Source: Streptomyces capitiformicae
GTDB taxonomy: Bacteria; Actinomycetota; Actinomycetes; Streptomycetales; Streptomycetaceae
Direction of reading: 5' to 3'
DNA length: 64,000 bases
Assembly (NCBI RefSeq): GCF_002214185.1
Contig: NZ_CP022161.1
Span: forward strand, 6,579,486 to 6,643,485
Shown: positions 7,482 to 16,485 of the stretch, one piece after another
Layout: each line of letters begins with the position of its first letter
Numbering within the stretch: the first letter of the stretch is position 1
Translations under genes and position numbers: made by a program
The notes under the pieces: generated by a model
Database searches by the model: none
Told to the model about the DNA's origin: nothing
Seen by the model: the letters and a program-made list of their open reading frames with translations, nothing else

Positions 7482-9107
7482 TCAGCCCTTCAGCTGCTCG
7501 TACGCCGGCAGCGTCAGGAAGTCGACGTAGTTCTGGTCGAGCGAGACCTCCAGCAGCAGGTCGTGGGCCTGCTGCCAGTGGCCGGCGCTGAAGGCCTCCT
7601 CGCCCAGCTCCGCGCGGATGTTCGCCAGCTCCTCCGCGGCGACCTTGCGGGCCAGCTCGGGCGTGGCCCGCTCGCCGTTCTCGAACTCGACGCCCGCGTT
7701 GATCCACTGCCAGATCTGGGAGCGGGAGATCTCGGCGGTGGCCGCGTCCTCCATGAGGTTGAAGATGGCGACCGCGCCGAGGCCGCGCAGCCAGGCCTCG
7801 ATGTAACGGATGCCGACCTGGACGGCGTTGACGAGACCGGCGTAGGTCGGCTTGGCGTCCAGCGAGTCGATCGCGATCAGATCGGCCGCGTCGACGTGGA
7901 CGTCCTCGCGCAGGCGGTCCTTCTGGTTCGGCTTGTCGCCGAGGACCGCGTCGAAGGAGGCCATGGCGATCGGGACCAGGTCGGGGTGGGCGACCCAGGA
8001 GCCGTCGAAGCCGTCGTTCGCCTCGCGGTCCTTGTCGGCCTTGACCTTCTCGAACGCGACCTTGTTGACCTCTTCGTCGCGCCGCGACGGGATGAAGGCC
8101 GCCATGCCGCCGATCGCGTGCGCGCCGCGCTTGTGGCAGGTGCGGACGAGGAGTTCGGTGTACGCCCGCATGAAAGGGGCCGTCATCGTCACGGCGTTGC
8201 GGTCCGGGAGGACGAACTTCTCGCCGCCGTCACGGAAGTTCTTCACGATGGAGAAGAGGTAGTCCCAGCGGCCGGCGTTCAACCCCGAGGCGTGGTCGCG
8301 GAGTTCGTAGAGGATCTCCTCCATCTCGTACGCGGCCGTGATCGTCTCGATGAGGACGGTGGCGCGGACGGTGCCCTGCGGGATGCCGACGTAGTCCTGG
8401 GCGAAGACGAACACGTCGTTCCAGAGGCGGGCCTCCAGGTGCGACTCGGTCTTCGGGAGGTAGAAGTACGGGCCCTTGCCGAGGTCGAGCAGCCGCTGGG
8501 CGTTGTGGAAGAAGTACAGGCCGAAGTCGACGAGCGCGCCGGGGACCGGCTTGCCGTCGGCGTCGACGAGGTGGCGCTCGTCGAGGTGCCAGCCGCGCGG
8601 GCGCATGACGACCGTCGCCAGTTCCTCGTTCGGACGCAGGGCGTACGACTTGCCGGTCCGCGGGTCGGTGAAGTCGATGTTCCGGGTGTACGCGTCGGCC
8701 ATGTTCACCTGGCCGAGGACCACGTTCTCCCACGTCGGCGCCGAGGCGTCCTCGAAGTCCGCGAGCCAGATCTTCGCGCCGGAGTTGAGGGCGTTGATCG
8801 TCATCTTGCGATCGGTGGGACCGGTGATCTCGACGCGGCGGTCGTTCAGGGCGGCCGGCGACGGGGCCACCTTCCAGGAGTCGTCGGCGCGGATCGCGGC
8901 GGTTTCCGGGAGGAAGTCGAGCGTGGAGGTGCGGGCGATCTCGGCGCGGCGCTCCGCACGGCGGGCGAGGAGCTCGTCACGCCGGGGCGTGAACAGCCGG
9001 TGCAGCTCGGCCACGAAGGCGAGGGCCGCTTCCGTGAGGACCTCGTCCTGGCGGGGCAGGGGCTCGGCGTCGACGATGGCCAGCGGGGACGGCGCTGGTG
9101 CGGACAT
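7482..9107 (-). CDS. aceB: Malate synthase A
   Basis: The 541-residue protein has the usual length of malate synthase A. It condenses glyoxylate with acetyl-CoA to give malate in the cytoplasm. Characteristic stretches include [73 protein letters not shown] and the C-terminal [20 protein letters not shown], which carry the metal-binding Glu/Asp and catalytic Asp regions. The position a few genes from allantoinase and allantoicase fits assimilation of glyoxylate from ureidoglycolate. The promoter region carries a TTCC-N7-GGAA site also found before allB. In S. coelicolor the AllR regulator is known to control a malate synthase gene in this context. Confidence 0.97.
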   Translation of the reverse strand: MSAPAPSPLAIVDAEPLPRQDEVLTEAALAFVAELHRLFTPRRDELLARRAERRAEIARTSTLDFLPETAAIRADDSWKVAPSPAALNDRRVEITGPTDRKMTINALNSGAKIWLADFEDASAPTWENVVLGQVNMADAYTRNIDFTDPRTGKSYALRPNEELATVVMRPRGWHLDERHLVDADGKPVPGALVDFGLYFFHNAQRLLDLGKGPYFYLPKTESHLEARLWNDVFVFAQDYVGIPQGTVRATVLIETITAAYEMEEILYELRDHASGLNAGRWDYLFSIVKNFRDGGEKFVLPDRNAVTMTAPFMRAYTELLVRTCHKRGAHAIGGMAAFIPSRRDEEVNKVAFEKVKADKDREANDGFDGSWVAHPDLVPIAMASFDAVLGDKPNQKDRLREDVHVDAADLIAIDSLDAKPTYAGLVNAVQVGIRYIEAWLRGLGAVAIFNLMEDAATAEISRSQIWQWINAGVEFENGERATPELARKVAAEELANIRAELGEEAFSAGHWQQAHDLLLEVSLDQNYVDFLTLPAYEQLKG

Positions 9108-9156
9108 GAGCTGTCACTTCCTTCGGCGGGGGCGCTTCTAAAAAGTGGATACTAGT

Positions 9157-9171
9157 TTCCTCATGGTGGAA
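9157..9171. promoter_or_regulatory. Candidate AllR operator upstream of aceB (TTCC-N7-GGAA)
   Basis: TTCC (9157-9160) and GGAA (9168-9171) flank seven bases, with extra symmetry in the arms, about 50 bp upstream of the aceB start. The same spaced motif occurs before allB at 11758-11772. Assignment to AllR is inference. Confidence 0.55.
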
Positions 9172-9228
9172 GTTCAATCTTTTGTTGATGTCGAGATGAT
9201 TCGGGTCGATGCCACGAGGTGGACGAGC

Positions 9229-9861
9229 TCATTCGAGGTGGACGAGGTCGGTCTCCGTGTCGATGTCGTACGGCCGCGCCACGTCCCCGCACTCGACGAG
9301 CGTGATCGCGTCGCCGTGGGCCCTCAGATACGCGCGTGCCCCTCGGTCGCCGGTGGCGGTCGCCGCGATGCCCGCCCAGTGATCGGCGCCGAAGAGAACG
9401 GGGTGGCCCCGCTCGCCGTCGTACGCCGCCGCAGCGAGCGACGCGCCCGACTCGTACGCGCCGAGCACGCGGGCCACGGCCTCCGGTCCGATTCCCGGCT
9501 GGTCGACGAGCGAGACCAGGACGGCCTCGGCGCCCGTCCCGGCCAGCGACCCCAGTCCGGCCCGCAACGACGAGCCCATGCCCTCGGTCCAGGACGGGTT
9601 GTCCACCAGTACGCAGCCGGACAGGTCGGCCCGGGCGCGTACGGCTGCCGCCTCGGCGCCCAGGACCACATGGATCCGCGAGCAGCCGCCTGCCCGCAGC
9701 ACCGCGACCGCGTGTTCGACCAGAGGCCGGCCGCGGTGGGGCAGCAGGGCCTTCGGCCGTCCGCCGAGGCGCCGACCGCCGCCGGCGGCGAGCAGAAGCC
9801 CGACGACCCCGACGGCCTGGTCCGTGGCCTGCCCCCTGCCGGGGCGTGTGTGGTGCGTCAT
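9229..9861 (-). CDS. MobA/MocA-like nucleotidyltransferase
   Basis: A 210-residue protein of the MobA-like NTP transferase family. The N-terminus carries the nucleotide-binding LLLAAGGGRRLGGRPKALLP (an LAAGxxxRxGxxK signature). It is followed by the Asp-containing VSLVDQPGIGPEA, which matches the metal-binding DxP region of MocA-type cytidylyltransferases, and by the family motif GHPVLFGADHWAGI. The ATG at 9861 has AGGGGG a few bases upstream; the frame is open further but lacks homology. Relatives activate the molybdopterin cofactor with CTP or serve xanthine dehydrogenase maturation, which would suit the adjacent purine catabolic genes. The exact substrate cannot be read from sequence. Confidence 0.85.
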   Translation of the reverse strand: MTHHTRPGRGQATDQAVGVVGLLLAAGGGRRLGGRPKALLPHRGRPLVEHAVAVLRAGGCSRIHVVLGAEAAAVRARADLSGCVLVDNPSWTEGMGSSLRAGLGSLAGTGAEAVLVSLVDQPGIGPEAVARVLGAYESGASLAAAAYDGERGHPVLFGADHWAGIAATATGDRGARAYLRAHGDAITLVECGDVARPYDIDTETDLVHLE

Positions 9862-10085
9862 GCCCCCTGCATACCCGACCCGGCGCGGGAGCGCCCCCGT
9901 CCGGGGGCGGTCCGGTGTGATCTCGACGGACTGAATTTCGGTCCGTGGAGTGGCGCTCGCCACACTGTTGGCGTTTACTGTCCCGCGCCACCCCGGCGCC
10001 CGACCGACGCCACGGGGTGGTGGGGCGTGCGACGGCGTACGACCGGGGCTCGCGCACAAGGGTGTGCGTGAGAGGGGGGAGAGCT

Positions 10086-10400
10086 GTGTTGCGGAGCTTG
10101 GGGCAGACGCCAGTGACCGGCAGTGACGAGGATCCGAGGGTGACGGAGCTGCGCTCAGCCGTGTCCCGGCTGCGGCGCGAACTCGCCGCGCATCCCGCCG
10201 AGTTCCCCGACCGGGTCATCGCCGAGGACGAGTTGGCGGCGCTCGCCGCGATGGCGGTCAGTGGGATGCCCGAGGTCCCTCGTCTACGGCGGTCCCTGCT
10301 GCTGATCGCGGGTTCCATCGGCTCGGTCAGCGCGCTGTCTCGCGGCCTGGCGGACGTGCGCACGGCGGTGGAGCTGTTCGGGGAGCCGCCGCGGCGGTGA
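10086..10400 (+). CDS. Small conserved Streptomyces protein (DUF5955-like)
   Basis: A 104-residue helical protein that starts at GTG 10086 behind AGGGGGG. It contains DPRVTELRSAVSRLRRELAA, then EDELAALAAMAVSGMP, then LRRSLLLIAGSIGSVSALSR and GLADVRTAVELFG. This resembles a small actinobacterial family often found between malate synthase and an IclR gene; I associate it with DUF5955, from memory. There is no signal peptide and no catalytic motif. Function unknown. Confidence 0.7.
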   Translation: MLRSLGQTPVTGSDEDPRVTELRSAVSRLRRELAAHPAEFPDRVIAEDELAALAAMAVSGMPEVPRLRRSLLLIAGSIGSVSALSRGLADVRTAVELFGEPPRR

Positions 10401-10567
10401 ATCCGTCCCCACCTCCCGTGCCGCAACTGGGGCCCGCCGTCGATCTGCCGCTGCAGGTCGGCGACCTCACTCTTGGTCAGACCTGCCTTTTTCGCCAGGG
10501 CCGCGATCGTGCTCTGGAGTTCGGTCGATGCGGACGTCGGCCCTGCCGGACCGAGCACGGCCATGGC
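10401..10567. other. Possible gene remnant next to a MITE-like repeat
   Basis: On the minus strand at about 10440-10535 a frame encodes STELQSTIAALAKKAGLTKS followed by EVADLQRQID. This reads like a real helical segment of a small secreted protein, but no start, signal peptide or downstream part is present. The rest of the stretch shows nothing recognisable. Confidence 0.3.
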
Positions 10568-10694
10568 GGGGCCTTCCGCCCGGCACGCCGAGAGCACGCT
10601 CCCCCACTCTCGGCTTCGCTCGAGCGGGAGGGGCCCCATGCCGCCGCCCGGCCCGCCCTCCGGCCGGACGACGGGACTTTCGCAACACGCCCTA
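10568..10694. repeat. MITE-like repeat copy, one terminal arm kept
   Basis: Bases 10568-10679 are a near copy of 50519-50630, and the outer end (GGGACTTTCGCAACACGCCC) resembles the end at 19921. A matching left arm is not clear, so this copy is probably truncated. It lies between the DUF5955-like gene and allR. Confidence 0.75.
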
Positions 10695-10748
10695 GCCATA
10701 TGTAAGGGCAATTTCGATGACCCTTTTCTGGACTCTTCGGCTAACTCA

Positions 10749-11552
10749 TCAGTTGTTCGTGCCCGAGCTTGCCAAGGCCTCCGAGAGTTCCGCCGCCACC
10801 TGTTGCAGTACCGGCACGATGCGTTCCGTCGCGGTCTCCGTGACGCGGCCCGCCGGCCCGGAGATCGAAATCGCCGCGGCGGTGGGGGAGTTGGGGACCG
10901 AGACGGCGAGGCAGCGGACGCCGATCTCCTGCTCGTTGTCGTCGACCGCGTACCCGAGGCTGCGGACGTCGTCGAGCGCCGCGAGGAAACCGTCGGGTGT
11001 CGTGATCGTCTTCTCCGTGGCGGCCGGCATGCCCGTACGGGCCAGCAGGGCGCGCACCTCGTCGGCCGGGAGTTCGGCGAGCAGCGCCTTGCCGACGCCC
11101 GTGGAGTGCGGCAGCACCCGGCGGCCCACCTCGGTGAACATCCGCATCGAGTGCTTGGACGGCACCTGGGCGACGTACACGATCTCGTCGCCGTCGAGGA
11201 GTGCCATGTTCGCCGTCTCGCCGGTCTCCTCGACGAGCCGCGCGAGGTAGGGCCGGGCCCAGGTGCCGAGCAGTCGGGACGCGGACTCGCCGAGGCGGAT
11301 GAGACGGGGGCCGAGGGCGTAGCGCCGGTTGGGCTGCTGGCGTACGTAACCGCAGACGACCAGGGTCCGCATCAGCCGGTGGATGGTCGGCAGGGGCAGT
11401 CCGCTGCTCGCGGACAGTTCACTGAGGCCGACCTCGCCGCCGGCGTCCGCCATCCGCTCCAGCAGATCGAAGGCGCGCTCGAGGGACTGGACACCGCCAC
11501 TGGACGAGGACGACTTGGCGGAGTCGGTGGTGCTGGCGCTGGACGTCGGCAC
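10749..11552 (-). CDS. allR: IclR-family regulator AllR
   Basis: A 267-residue IclR protein: N-terminal helix-turn-helix (about 20-85, VQSLERAFDLLERMADAGGE, then SSGLPLPTIHRLMRTLVVCG) and the C-terminal effector domain (LARLVEETGETANMALLDGD, HSTGVGKALLAELP, VDDNEQEIGVRCLAVSVPN). The GTG start at 11552 has AAAGGA upstream. It is divergent from allB, and AllR of S. coelicolor is a known repressor of allantoin genes released by pathway intermediates such as allantoic or glyoxylic acid. The 271-bp intergenic region holds a TTCC-N7-GGAA site, direct repeats and a GGAATT palindrome. The symbol rests on family and position. Confidence 0.9.
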   Translation of the reverse strand: MPTSSASTTDSAKSSSSSGGVQSLERAFDLLERMADAGGEVGLSELSASSGLPLPTIHRLMRTLVVCGYVRQQPNRRYALGPRLIRLGESASRLLGTWARPYLARLVEETGETANMALLDGDEIVYVAQVPSKHSMRMFTEVGRRVLPHSTGVGKALLAELPADEVRALLARTGMPAATEKTITTPDGFLAALDDVRSLGYAVDDNEQEIGVRCLAVSVPNSPTAAAISISGPAGRVTETATERIVPVLQQVAAELSEALASSGTNN

Positions 11553-11644
11553 GGGCGCGGGTCCTTTCGATGTGGCAGGCAGGGACGCAGCCTACCGGGC
11601 AGTTCGTTGACTGCTCGCTTATGCGTCACTATGTTCTGCTCAGT

Positions 11645-11658
11645 GGAATTCTAATTCC
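11645..11658. promoter_or_regulatory. Palindrome GGAATTCTAATTCC between allR and allB
   Basis: Six-base arms GGAATT and AATTCC are separated by CT, about 95 bp upstream of allR. It could be an allR autoregulatory site or part of its promoter. Confidence 0.4.
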
Positions 11659-11757
11659 GAGTTGTGAAAACATCCAGAGTGGATGGAGGGTGTAACGGGG
11701 GGGGTGCCCTTGACGGTGCCGGGATCTGAATGAAGACTCCTTCAACAGAACGTTGAA

Positions 11758-11796
11758 TTCCGTTACGTGGAAGTGCGCGGAAGTTACGTGGAAGTG
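11758..11796. promoter_or_regulatory. Candidate AllR operator and direct repeats before allB
   Basis: TTCC-N7-GGAA spans 11758-11772, matching the spacing of the aceB site. GTTACGTGGAAGTG occurs at 11762-11775 and again at 11783-11796, 21 bp apart, or two helical turns. The array ends 27 bp before the allB start. Confidence 0.6.
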
Positions 11797-11823
11797 AAGA
11801 GCGGTACGGCGAGAGGGGTCCGG

Positions 11824-13164
11824 GTGTCCGACGCTGAACTGGTGCTGCGCTCGACGCGCGTCATCACGCCCGAGGGAACGCGTCCCGCGGCGGTGGCGGT
11901 CGCGGGCGGCACGATCACGGCCGTCCTCCCGTACGACGCCGACGTACCGTCCGGCGCCCGTCTGGAGGACTTCGGCGACGACGTCCTGCTGCCCGGCCTG
12001 GTCGACACTCACGTGCACGTCAACGACCCGGGCCGTGCCCACTGGGAGGGCTTCTGGACCGCCACGCGCGCGGCGGCGGCCGGGGGCATCACCACCCTCG
12101 TCGACATGCCCCTCAACTCGCTCCCGCCGACCACGACGGTCGACCATCTGCGCACCAAGCAGCGGGTCGCCGCCGGCAAGGCGCACATCGACGTCGGCTT
12201 CTGGGGCGGCGCCCTGCCCGACAACGTCAAGGACCTGCGCCCCCTGCACGACGCCGGTGTCTTCGGCTTCAAGGCGTTCCTGTCGCCGTCCGGCGTGGAC
12301 GAGTTCCCGCACCTCGACCAGGGCGAGCTCGCCCGGTCCCTCGCCGAGATCGCCGGCTTCGGCGGACTGCTCATCGTGCACGCCGAGGACCCGCACCACC
12401 TCGACGCGGCCCCCCAGCAGGGCGGCCCCAAGTACGCCGACTTCCTCGCCTCACGCCCGCGCGACGCCGAGGACACCGCCATCGCGGCCCTCATCGCCCA
12501 GGCGGGGCGGTTCGGCGCTCGCGTCCACGTCCTCCATCTGTCGTCGAGCGACGCGCTGCCGCTGATCGCCGCGGCCAAGCGGGACGGCGTACGGATCACG
12601 GTCGAGACCTGCCCGCACTACCTCACGCTCACCGCCGAGGAGGTCCCGGACGGGGCCAGCGAGTACAAGTGCTGCCCGCCCATCCGGGAGTCCGCCAACC
12701 AGGACCTTCTCTGGCAGGCACTGGCGGACGGCACGATCGACTGCGTGGTCACCGACCATTCCCCGTCGACAGCCGACCTGAAGACCGACGACTTCGCCAC
12801 CGCCTGGGGCGGCATCTCCGGTCTCCAGCTGAGCCTCGCGGCCGTCTGGACGGAGGCCCGCGAGCGCGGCCACGGCCTGGAGGACGTGGTGCGCTGGATG
12901 TCGACGCGTACGGCCGACCTCGTGGGCCTGGGCAGCAGGAAGGGCGCGATCGAGCCCGGCCGCGACGCCGACTTCGCCGTTCTCGCCCCCGACGAGACGT
13001 TCACCGTCGACCCGGCAGCCCTCCAGCACCGCAACCGCGTCACGGCGTACGCCGGCAAGACCCTGTACGGCGTCGTCAGGTCCACGTGGCTGCGCGGTGA
13101 ACGCATCGTCGCCGACGGCGAGTTCACCGAACCGAAGGGACGACTCCTCACGCGTACGCCCTGA
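11824..13164 (+). CDS. allB: Allantoinase
   Basis: A 446-residue cyclic amidohydrolase that hydrolyses allantoin to allantoate in purine catabolism. The metal-binding HxH lies in [20 protein letters not shown], the bridging Lys in [18 protein letters not shown], further His ligands in LLIVHAEDP and [10 protein letters not shown], and the metal Asp in [11 protein letters not shown] 11824 was chosen because GAGAGGGG precedes it; upstream in-frame codons would place the AllR-like site inside the gene. The next gene, allantoicase, begins 75 bp downstream, consistent with one transcript under AllR control. Confidence 0.96.
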   Translation: MSDAELVLRSTRVITPEGTRPAAVAVAGGTITAVLPYDADVPSGARLEDFGDDVLLPGLVDTHVHVNDPGRAHWEGFWTATRAAAAGGITTLVDMPLNSLPPTTTVDHLRTKQRVAAGKAHIDVGFWGGALPDNVKDLRPLHDAGVFGFKAFLSPSGVDEFPHLDQGELARSLAEIAGFGGLLIVHAEDPHHLDAAPQQGGPKYADFLASRPRDAEDTAIAALIAQAGRFGARVHVLHLSSSDALPLIAAAKRDGVRITVETCPHYLTLTAEEVPDGASEYKCCPPIRESANQDLLWQALADGTIDCVVTDHSPSTADLKTDDFATAWGGISGLQLSLAAVWTEARERGHGLEDVVRWMSTRTADLVGLGSRKGAIEPGRDADFAVLAPDETFTVDPAALQHRNRVTAYAGKTLYGVVRSTWLRGERIVADGEFTEPKGRLLTRTP

Positions 13165-13238
13165 TTCACACCCGTACGCCCTCATCACCTCGACCCGCGC
13201 CCGCAGCAGCCGACTCCCGAAAGGCAGAACCGATCACC

Positions 13239-14354
13239 GTGACGGCGATTGTGAACTTCACCGGCGACGCGAACCCGTACGGCGGCGGTGACCCGTACGC
13301 GGACTACCGCACCGCCGACTTCCCCTTCACCCAGTACGCCAACCTCGCCGACCGCCGGCTCGGCGCCGGTGTCATCGCCGCCAACGACGAGTTCTTCGCC
13401 CAGCGCGAGAATCTGCTGCTGCCGGAGCGCGCCGAGTTCGACCCCGAGCACTTCGGGCACAAGGGCAAGATCATGGACGGCTGGGAGACCCGCCGGCGCC
13501 GTGGCGCCTCCGCCGAGCACCCCTGGCCGACGGCCGACGACCACGACTGGGCGCTGGTCCGCCTCGGCGCACCCGGCGTCATCCGCGGCATCGTCGTCGA
13601 CACGGCCCACTTCCGCGGCAACTACCCGCAGGCGGTGTCGGTGGAGGCCACCTCGGTGCCGGGCTCCCCGTCGCCGGAGGGCCTGCTGGCCGACGACGTG
13701 AAGTGGACGACGCTGGTCCCTCGTACGCCGGTCGGCGGCCACGCGGCGAATGGTTTCTCCGTCTCGGTCGAACAGCGCTTCACCCACCTGCGCGTCAACC
13801 AGCACCCCGACGGCGGCATCGCCCGCCTGCGCGTCCACGGCGAGGTCGTACCGGACCCGGAGTGGCTCGCCGTCCTCGGCACGTTCGACGTGGTCGCCCT
13901 GGAGAACGGCGGCCAGGCGGAGGACGCCTCCAACCTCTTCTACTCACCCGCCACCAACACCATCCAGCCCGGTCGCGCCCGCGTGATGCACGAGTGCTGG
14001 GAGACCCGCCGCCGCCGCGACCAGGGCAACGACTGGATCCGCTACCGCCTCGCCGCCCAGTGCGAGATCCGTGCCGTGGAGATCGACACCGCGTATCTGA
14101 AGGGCAACGCGGCAGGCTGGGCCAGGCTCTCGGTGAAGGACGGCGAGGACGGCCACTGGCGGCAGATCCTCCCCCGCACCCGCCTCCAGCCCGACACCAA
14201 CCACCGCTTCGTCCTCGACGCCCCCGTCGTGGCCACCCACGCCCGCATAGACATCTACCCGGACGGCGGAATCTCCCGCCTCCGCCTGCACGGCTCACTG
14301 ACGGAGGACGGCAGGACCCGCTTGGCGACGCGCTATCAGGAGTTGGGTGCCTGA
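13239..14354 (+). CDS. alc: Allantoicase
   Basis: A 371-residue protein made of two homologous beta-jellyroll halves. Each half has the paired signatures (K)IMDGWETRRRRG / RVMHECWETRRRRDQGNDWI and VRLGAPGVIRGIVVDTAHFR / YRLAAQCEIRAVEIDTAYLK. Each ends in HLRVNQHPDGGIARLRVHGE or a similar H(A)R..PDGGISRLRLHG motif. Allantoicase converts allantoate to ureidoglycolate and urea; the glyoxylate released later feeds malate synthase. It begins with GTG at 13239, 75 bp after allB. Length is normal and both halves are intact. Confidence 0.96.
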   Translation: MTAIVNFTGDANPYGGGDPYADYRTADFPFTQYANLADRRLGAGVIAANDEFFAQRENLLLPERAEFDPEHFGHKGKIMDGWETRRRRGASAEHPWPTADDHDWALVRLGAPGVIRGIVVDTAHFRGNYPQAVSVEATSVPGSPSPEGLLADDVKWTTLVPRTPVGGHAANGFSVSVEQRFTHLRVNQHPDGGIARLRVHGEVVPDPEWLAVLGTFDVVALENGGQAEDASNLFYSPATNTIQPGRARVMHECWETRRRRDQGNDWIRYRLAAQCEIRAVEIDTAYLKGNAAGWARLSVKDGEDGHWRQILPRTRLQPDTNHRFVLDAPVVATHARIDIYPDGGISRLRLHGSLTEDGRTRLATRYQELGA

Positions 14355-14484
14355 GTGCTTTTAGGGGGCGTGCAGCGTCTGCGGGGGCGCGTGGAACTGC
14401 GGAGTCGGGGCCACCGATGAGTTGCGCGCCCCGGTGGGGTCTGTACTCATGACAGCAGACCCCACCACAGAAGAAGGCATCCCC

Positions 14485-15111
14485 ATGGGCAAGCTCACCC
14501 TCACCTCCTTCGTCACCCTCGACGGCGTCTACCAGGCCCCCGGCGGTCCCAACGAGGACCGCCGCGACGGCTTCGAATACGGCGGCTGGGTCGTCCCCTA
14601 CGGCGACGAGGACTTCGGCCGGTTCATCGACGGAGTCTTCGGTCGCGTAGGCGCCTTCCTCCTGGGCCGCAGGACCTACGACATCTTCGCCGCGCACTGG
14701 CCGAAGGTCACCGAGCCCGCCGACCCGGTCGCGGGCAAGCTCAACACCCTCCCCAAGTACGTCGTTTCCAACACCCTCACGAACCCCGAGTGGAGCGGCA
14801 CGACCGTGCTCTCCGGTGACCTCGCCAAGGAGGTCACCGCCCTCAAGGAGCGCACCGACGGCGAGGTCCAGGTCCACGGCAGCGGCGATCTGGCCCAGTC
14901 GCTGCTCGCCCTCGACCTGGTCGACACCGTGCATCTGCTGACCTTCCCGGTGGTGCTCGGCGCGGGCCGCCGCCTCTTCGCGGACGGCGGGGTCCCGACC
15001 GCCTTCCGGCATGCCGGCGGCAGCATCACGGCCAGCGGCGTCTCGATCCAGACCTACGACCTGGCGGGCCGCCCGGAGTTCGGCACCTACGAACTCCCGG
15101 AGAACGCCTGA
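14485..15111 (+). CDS. Dihydrofolate reductase-like (RibD C-terminal) protein
   Basis: A 208-residue protein of the RibD_C/DHFR-like family, common in streptomycetes. It starts at ATG 14485, 8 bases after AGAAGG. Family stretches are GKLTLTSFVTLDGVYQAPGG, then FLLGRRTYDIFAAHWP, then KYVVSNTLTNPEWSGTTVLS, then VQVHGSGDLAQSLLALDLVD and LTFPVVLGAGRRLF. The GSGxLxxxLL motif binds NADPH in RibD. Members are presumed NADPH-dependent reductases, but the substrate is unknown and a true dihydrofolate reductase role is unlikely. An earlier ATG (14449) is possible. Confidence 0.85.
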   Translation: MGKLTLTSFVTLDGVYQAPGGPNEDRRDGFEYGGWVVPYGDEDFGRFIDGVFGRVGAFLLGRRTYDIFAAHWPKVTEPADPVAGKLNTLPKYVVSNTLTNPEWSGTTVLSGDLAKEVTALKERTDGEVQVHGSGDLAQSLLALDLVDTVHLLTFPVVLGAGRRLFADGGVPTAFRHAGGSITASGVSIQTYDLAGRPEFGTYELPENA

Positions 15112-15437
15112 CCTGCGACGGGACGGCCCGCGGTCGGGGCGACCCAGGGACGGTCGGGGAACGTCTCCTTGGTCGGGGAGTCGCCCTTCGGCAGGCCGGG
15201 AAGGCCGTCGGGTCGGTGTTGGGGTAGTCGCAGACGGTGCCCCGGCCCTGCGGGGCGGGTGCCCCGGATCCACTGCGGGTTCCGGCCGCGCAGCCTGTCG
15301 AGGTACTCCCAGCCGTACTGGTCAACACGCTCCTGGCCGCGCTGACCGTACCGCTCGCGGCGGGCGGAACCGCCCACTCTCACCGTCTACGCCGGCGGAG
15401 ACTCCTTCCGCGGCCAGATCGACGACGATAGGATACA
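15112..15437. other. Stretch with a probable decayed reading frame
   Basis: No intact gene was found. On the minus strand, protein-like segments occur in two frames: ERVDQYGWEYLDRLRGRNPQ at about 15260-15330, then CDYPNTDPTAFP at about 15215. This suggests a broken gene of unknown family rather than random sequence. Confidence 0.3.
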
Positions 15438-15451
15438 GTTCCAATTTGAAC
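15438..15451. promoter_or_regulatory. Candidate MarR operator GTTCCAATTTGAAC
   Basis: GTTC and GAAC arms flank six AT-rich bases 17 bp upstream of the MarR start and next to a TAGGAT -10-like hexamer. Position suggests autoregulation. Confidence 0.45.
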
Positions 15452-15468
15452 AAATGAAGAGGTGTGAT

Positions 15469-16008
15469 GTGAGTCATGCGCGAGGGCTGAACGAGGAGGA
15501 GAAGCGTGCCTGGACGGCCTTCACGACCGCGCACGCACTCCTGTATCGACGACTGGAGCAGCGGCTGAAGAGCGACTTCGGCCTGTCCGGCCTGCAGTAC
15601 GAGATCCTCGCCCGGCTCAGTGGGGCCCCGGACCGGGAGATGAGGATGGCCGAGCTGGCGGGCGCCCTGGTGAACTCCAAGAGCGGGCTGACCTACCAGA
15701 TCGGGCAGATGGAGAAGGCCGAGCTGGTGCGCAGGCGGTCCTGTCCGAGCGACGAGCGCGCTGTCTACGCCGTACTCACCGACGAGGGCATGGCCCTGCT
15801 GGAGCGAGCGGCGCCAGGCCATGTGGAGCTGGTCAGGGAACTCCTCTTCGATGCCCTCACTCCCGACCAGGTACGAGCACTCGCCGACGGCCTCGGCGAA
15901 GCGAGCCGTCGCATGGCCGCCGGACCTGGCGCGACGCGCGCTCACGGGACCGACAGGGCGACGCGCTCGGGACATGGCTTCGAGATCGCTGCCGCCCTCA
16001 AGGCATGA
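15469..16008 (+). CDS. MarR-family transcriptional regulator
   Basis: A 179-residue winged-helix regulator. The GTG at 15469 was preferred because GAAGAGGTG lies upstream; the ATG at 15454 is nearer the promoter elements. Core segments are TTAHALLYRRLEQRLKSDFG, LQYEILARLSGAPDREMRMA, LVNSKSGLTYQIGQMEKAEL and RRRSCPSDERAVYAVLTDEG, the usual order of dimerisation helix, HTH and wing. It ends in a basic tail of about 30 residues without homology. No obvious target gene is adjacent; a TetR fragment follows. Confidence 0.87.
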   Translation: MSHARGLNEEEKRAWTAFTTAHALLYRRLEQRLKSDFGLSGLQYEILARLSGAPDREMRMAELAGALVNSKSGLTYQIGQMEKAELVRRRSCPSDERAVYAVLTDEGMALLERAAPGHVELVRELLFDALTPDQVRALADGLGEASRRMAAGPGATRAHGTDRATRSGHGFEIAAALKA

Positions 16009-16096
16009 AGGGCCACCACGGCTGTTGCTCACCCTGATTGCCGTGCCGCCCGCGGCGGGGCGACGAGGGTGCCGTCGGCGCCGTTGAGGAAAGAAA

Positions 16097-16212
16097 GTGC
16101 AGGTCGCCGGAGCCCGTGTGGACCATATCGCTGCCCGGGCCAAGGCCGACAAACGGGCGATCCACGACTGCTTCCGCGACAAGAACAAGCCCTTCGCCGG
16201 CGTCCTCGCTGT
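16097..16212 (+). pseudogene. TetR-type DNA-binding domain fragment
   Basis: The frame encodes VAGARVDHIAARAKADKRAI, then HDCFRDKNKPFAGVLA. This corresponds to helices 2-4 of a TetR N-terminal domain (pattern VxxIAxxAxVxKxxIYxxFxxKxxLF), but helix 1 and the ligand domain are absent. The following 270 bp (to 16485) shows no gene. Confidence 0.45.
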
Positions 16213-16485
16213 GGGGTCGGTGTGGGGGGCGGCCTTGTCGATCTGGAGTGCCGCCGCCCTGCTCGTTGCCGGCGACGTGGAGCACCTCGGACTCCGGCCC
16301 GTAGGACGGCATCGGCAGCGCCCGCTGCAGGTACCGGCCGGACAGCGGTGCACTGGGCCACATGCTGAGCGAGAGGGTGGGAGCGATCGCTGCGGACCAC
16401 CACGCACGGCCTGTGTGTCGCCCGTGCTGTTTGCCGCCGGGAGCCGGATGTGACCGCAGGCTCCCGGCGGACCGTACAGGCTTCC

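Noticed and set aside
7236..9155. A 639-codon plus-strand reading frame opposite malate synthase
   Set aside because: It is the antisense mirror of aceB caused by strong third-position GC; it has no homology, and composition is dominated by Val/Arg/Asp repeats.
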